Shown: piece after piece, positions 63,448-64,000 of the stretch
Layout of the letters: the number at the start of each line of letters is the position of its first letter
Position numbering within the stretch: position 1 is the first letter of the stretch
Assembly (NCBI RefSeq): GCF_030161635.1
Contig: NZ_BSUO01000001.1
Coordinates: 2,709,199 to 2,773,198, forward strand
DNA length: 64,000 nt
DNA from: Mobilicoccus caccae
GTDB lineage: Bacteria; Actinomycetota; Actinomycetes; Actinomycetales; Dermatophilaceae
Direction of reading: 5' to 3'
Notes under the pieces: generated by a model
What the model was told of the DNA's origin: nothing
The model's database searches: none
What the model saw: only the letters and a program-made list of their open reading frames with translations
Made by a program: the position numbers and the translations under genes

Positions 63448-64000
63448 TCAGAGTCGTGAGGCGGCGCCGGCGTTGGACTCCTCGGCGCGGGTGCCGGTCC
63501 AGCGGTCGACACTCGGTTCCGTGCTGGTCGGCGCGTCGACCGGCCCGCCCTCGGCCCGACGGGCCGCGAGCAGCGAGGCGTGCGTCGGAGCGTCCGGCAC
63601 GTGGGCCGGGCGCATCGCGGCGAACTCCTTGCGCAGGACCGGCACGACCTCCTCGCCGAGAAGGTCGAGCTGCTCGAGCACCGTCTTCAGCGGCAGACCG
63701 GCGTGGTCCATGAGGAACAGCTGGCGCTGGTAGTCGCCCACGTAGTCGCGGAACGACAGAGTGCGCTCGATGACCTCCTGCGGGCTGCCGACGGTCAGCG
63801 GCGTCTCACGCATGAACGTCTCCAGGCTCGGGCCGCCACCGTAGACGGGGGCGTTGTCGAAGTACGGCCGGAACTGCCGGACGGCGTCCTGGCTGTTCTT
63901 GGCCATGAACACCTGACCGCCGAGACCGACGATCGCCTGGTCGGCGGTGCCGTGCCCGTAGTGCTCGAAACGCTGACGGTAGAGACGCACCATCTGCTGG
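63448..64000 (-). CDS. Luciferase-like FMN-dependent monooxygenase (CE1758 type), partial
   Basis: The C-terminal part of a TIM-barrel LLM-class flavin monooxygenase; the 5' end is beyond the right edge. The last 181 or so residues are seen, with FMAKNSQDAVRQFRPYFDNAPVYGGG, ETPLTVGSPQEVIERTLSF and FLMDHAGLPLKTVLEQLDLLGEEVVPVLRKEF, all typical of the group. The FMN reductase gene starts 103 bases downstream. Substrate unknown; the pair may be a two-component oxygenase. Confidence 0.87.
   Translation of the reverse strand, partial: QQMVRLYRQRFEHYGHGTADQAIVGLGGQVFMAKNSQDAVRQFRPYFDNAPVYGGGPSLETFMRETPLTVGSPQEVIERTLSFRDYVGDYQRQLFLMDHAGLPLKTVLEQLDLLGEEVVPVLRKEFAAMRPAHVPDAPTHASLLAARRAEGGPVDAPTSTEPSVDRWTGTRAEESNAGAASRL

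Overview
The window is a high-GC actinobacterial chromosome segment. Support for this: many GTG starts and ATGA/GTGA overlaps, a mycothiol-dependent-type enzyme, a CE1758/CE1759-type flavin pair, a LuxR-type (LAL) ben regulator resembling the Corynebacterium one, and the glmU-prs-rplY-pth block usual in Actinomycetota. A Micrococcales-like host is my guess; no 16S rRNA is present to test it.

Region 1 (1-25.9 kb) is a surface-polysaccharide locus. It holds a partial galE, an Alg14/Alg13-type glycosyltransferase, a damaged acyltransferase, the full dTDP-rhamnose set (rmlA, rmlB, fused rmlC-rmlD), a Wzz-like chain-length protein, a Wzy/WaaL-like membrane protein, a GT2-GT4 fusion, three more GT4 enzymes, a Wzx flippase and two secreted lyase-like paralogues. 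It continues with a sugar-tailoring module (C-methyltransferase, nucleotidyltransferase, PIG-L deacetylase, degenerate methyltransferase, GNAT, class III aminotransferase) and the initiating polyprenyl-phosphate sugar transferase.

Region 2 (26-31.2 kb) is housekeeping: pth, rplY, prs and glmU. A second, internally deleted initiating transferase lies between pth and rplY, and glmU lacks the end of its acetyltransferase domain.

Region 3 (31.5-49.6 kb) is a complete aerobic benzoate route to central metabolism. On the minus strand are benA, benB, a 936-residue BenC-linker-FCD-BenD fusion, benK, benR and benE. Divergently lie a BenM/CatM-type LysR gene, catB, catA and catC, then (after a tRNA-Gln on the opposite strand) pcaD, pcaF, pcaI and pcaJ. 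Benzoate would be imported by BenK/BenE, oxidised to catechol, cleaved ortho to muconate and converted through 3-oxoadipate to succinyl-CoA and acetyl-CoA.

Region 4 (49.7-64 kb) is mixed: TetR, an MHS-type transporter, MarR, an AAA fragment flanked by 47-bp repeats of the marR 3' end, a fatty-acid desaturase with its reductase, PadR, a serine beta-lactamase-like protein, PucR, an FAD reductase, a secreted cyclophilin, a DinB/mycothiol enzyme, an FMN reductase and a partial flavin monooxygenase.

Many genes carry single-base frameshifts, mostly in short C or G runs where one added base restores a good protein. That pattern points to sequence error more than to gene decay. The 26-bp tandem duplication, the 47-bp repeats and the large internal losses in glmU and the second sugar transferase are different in kind and need separate confirmation.
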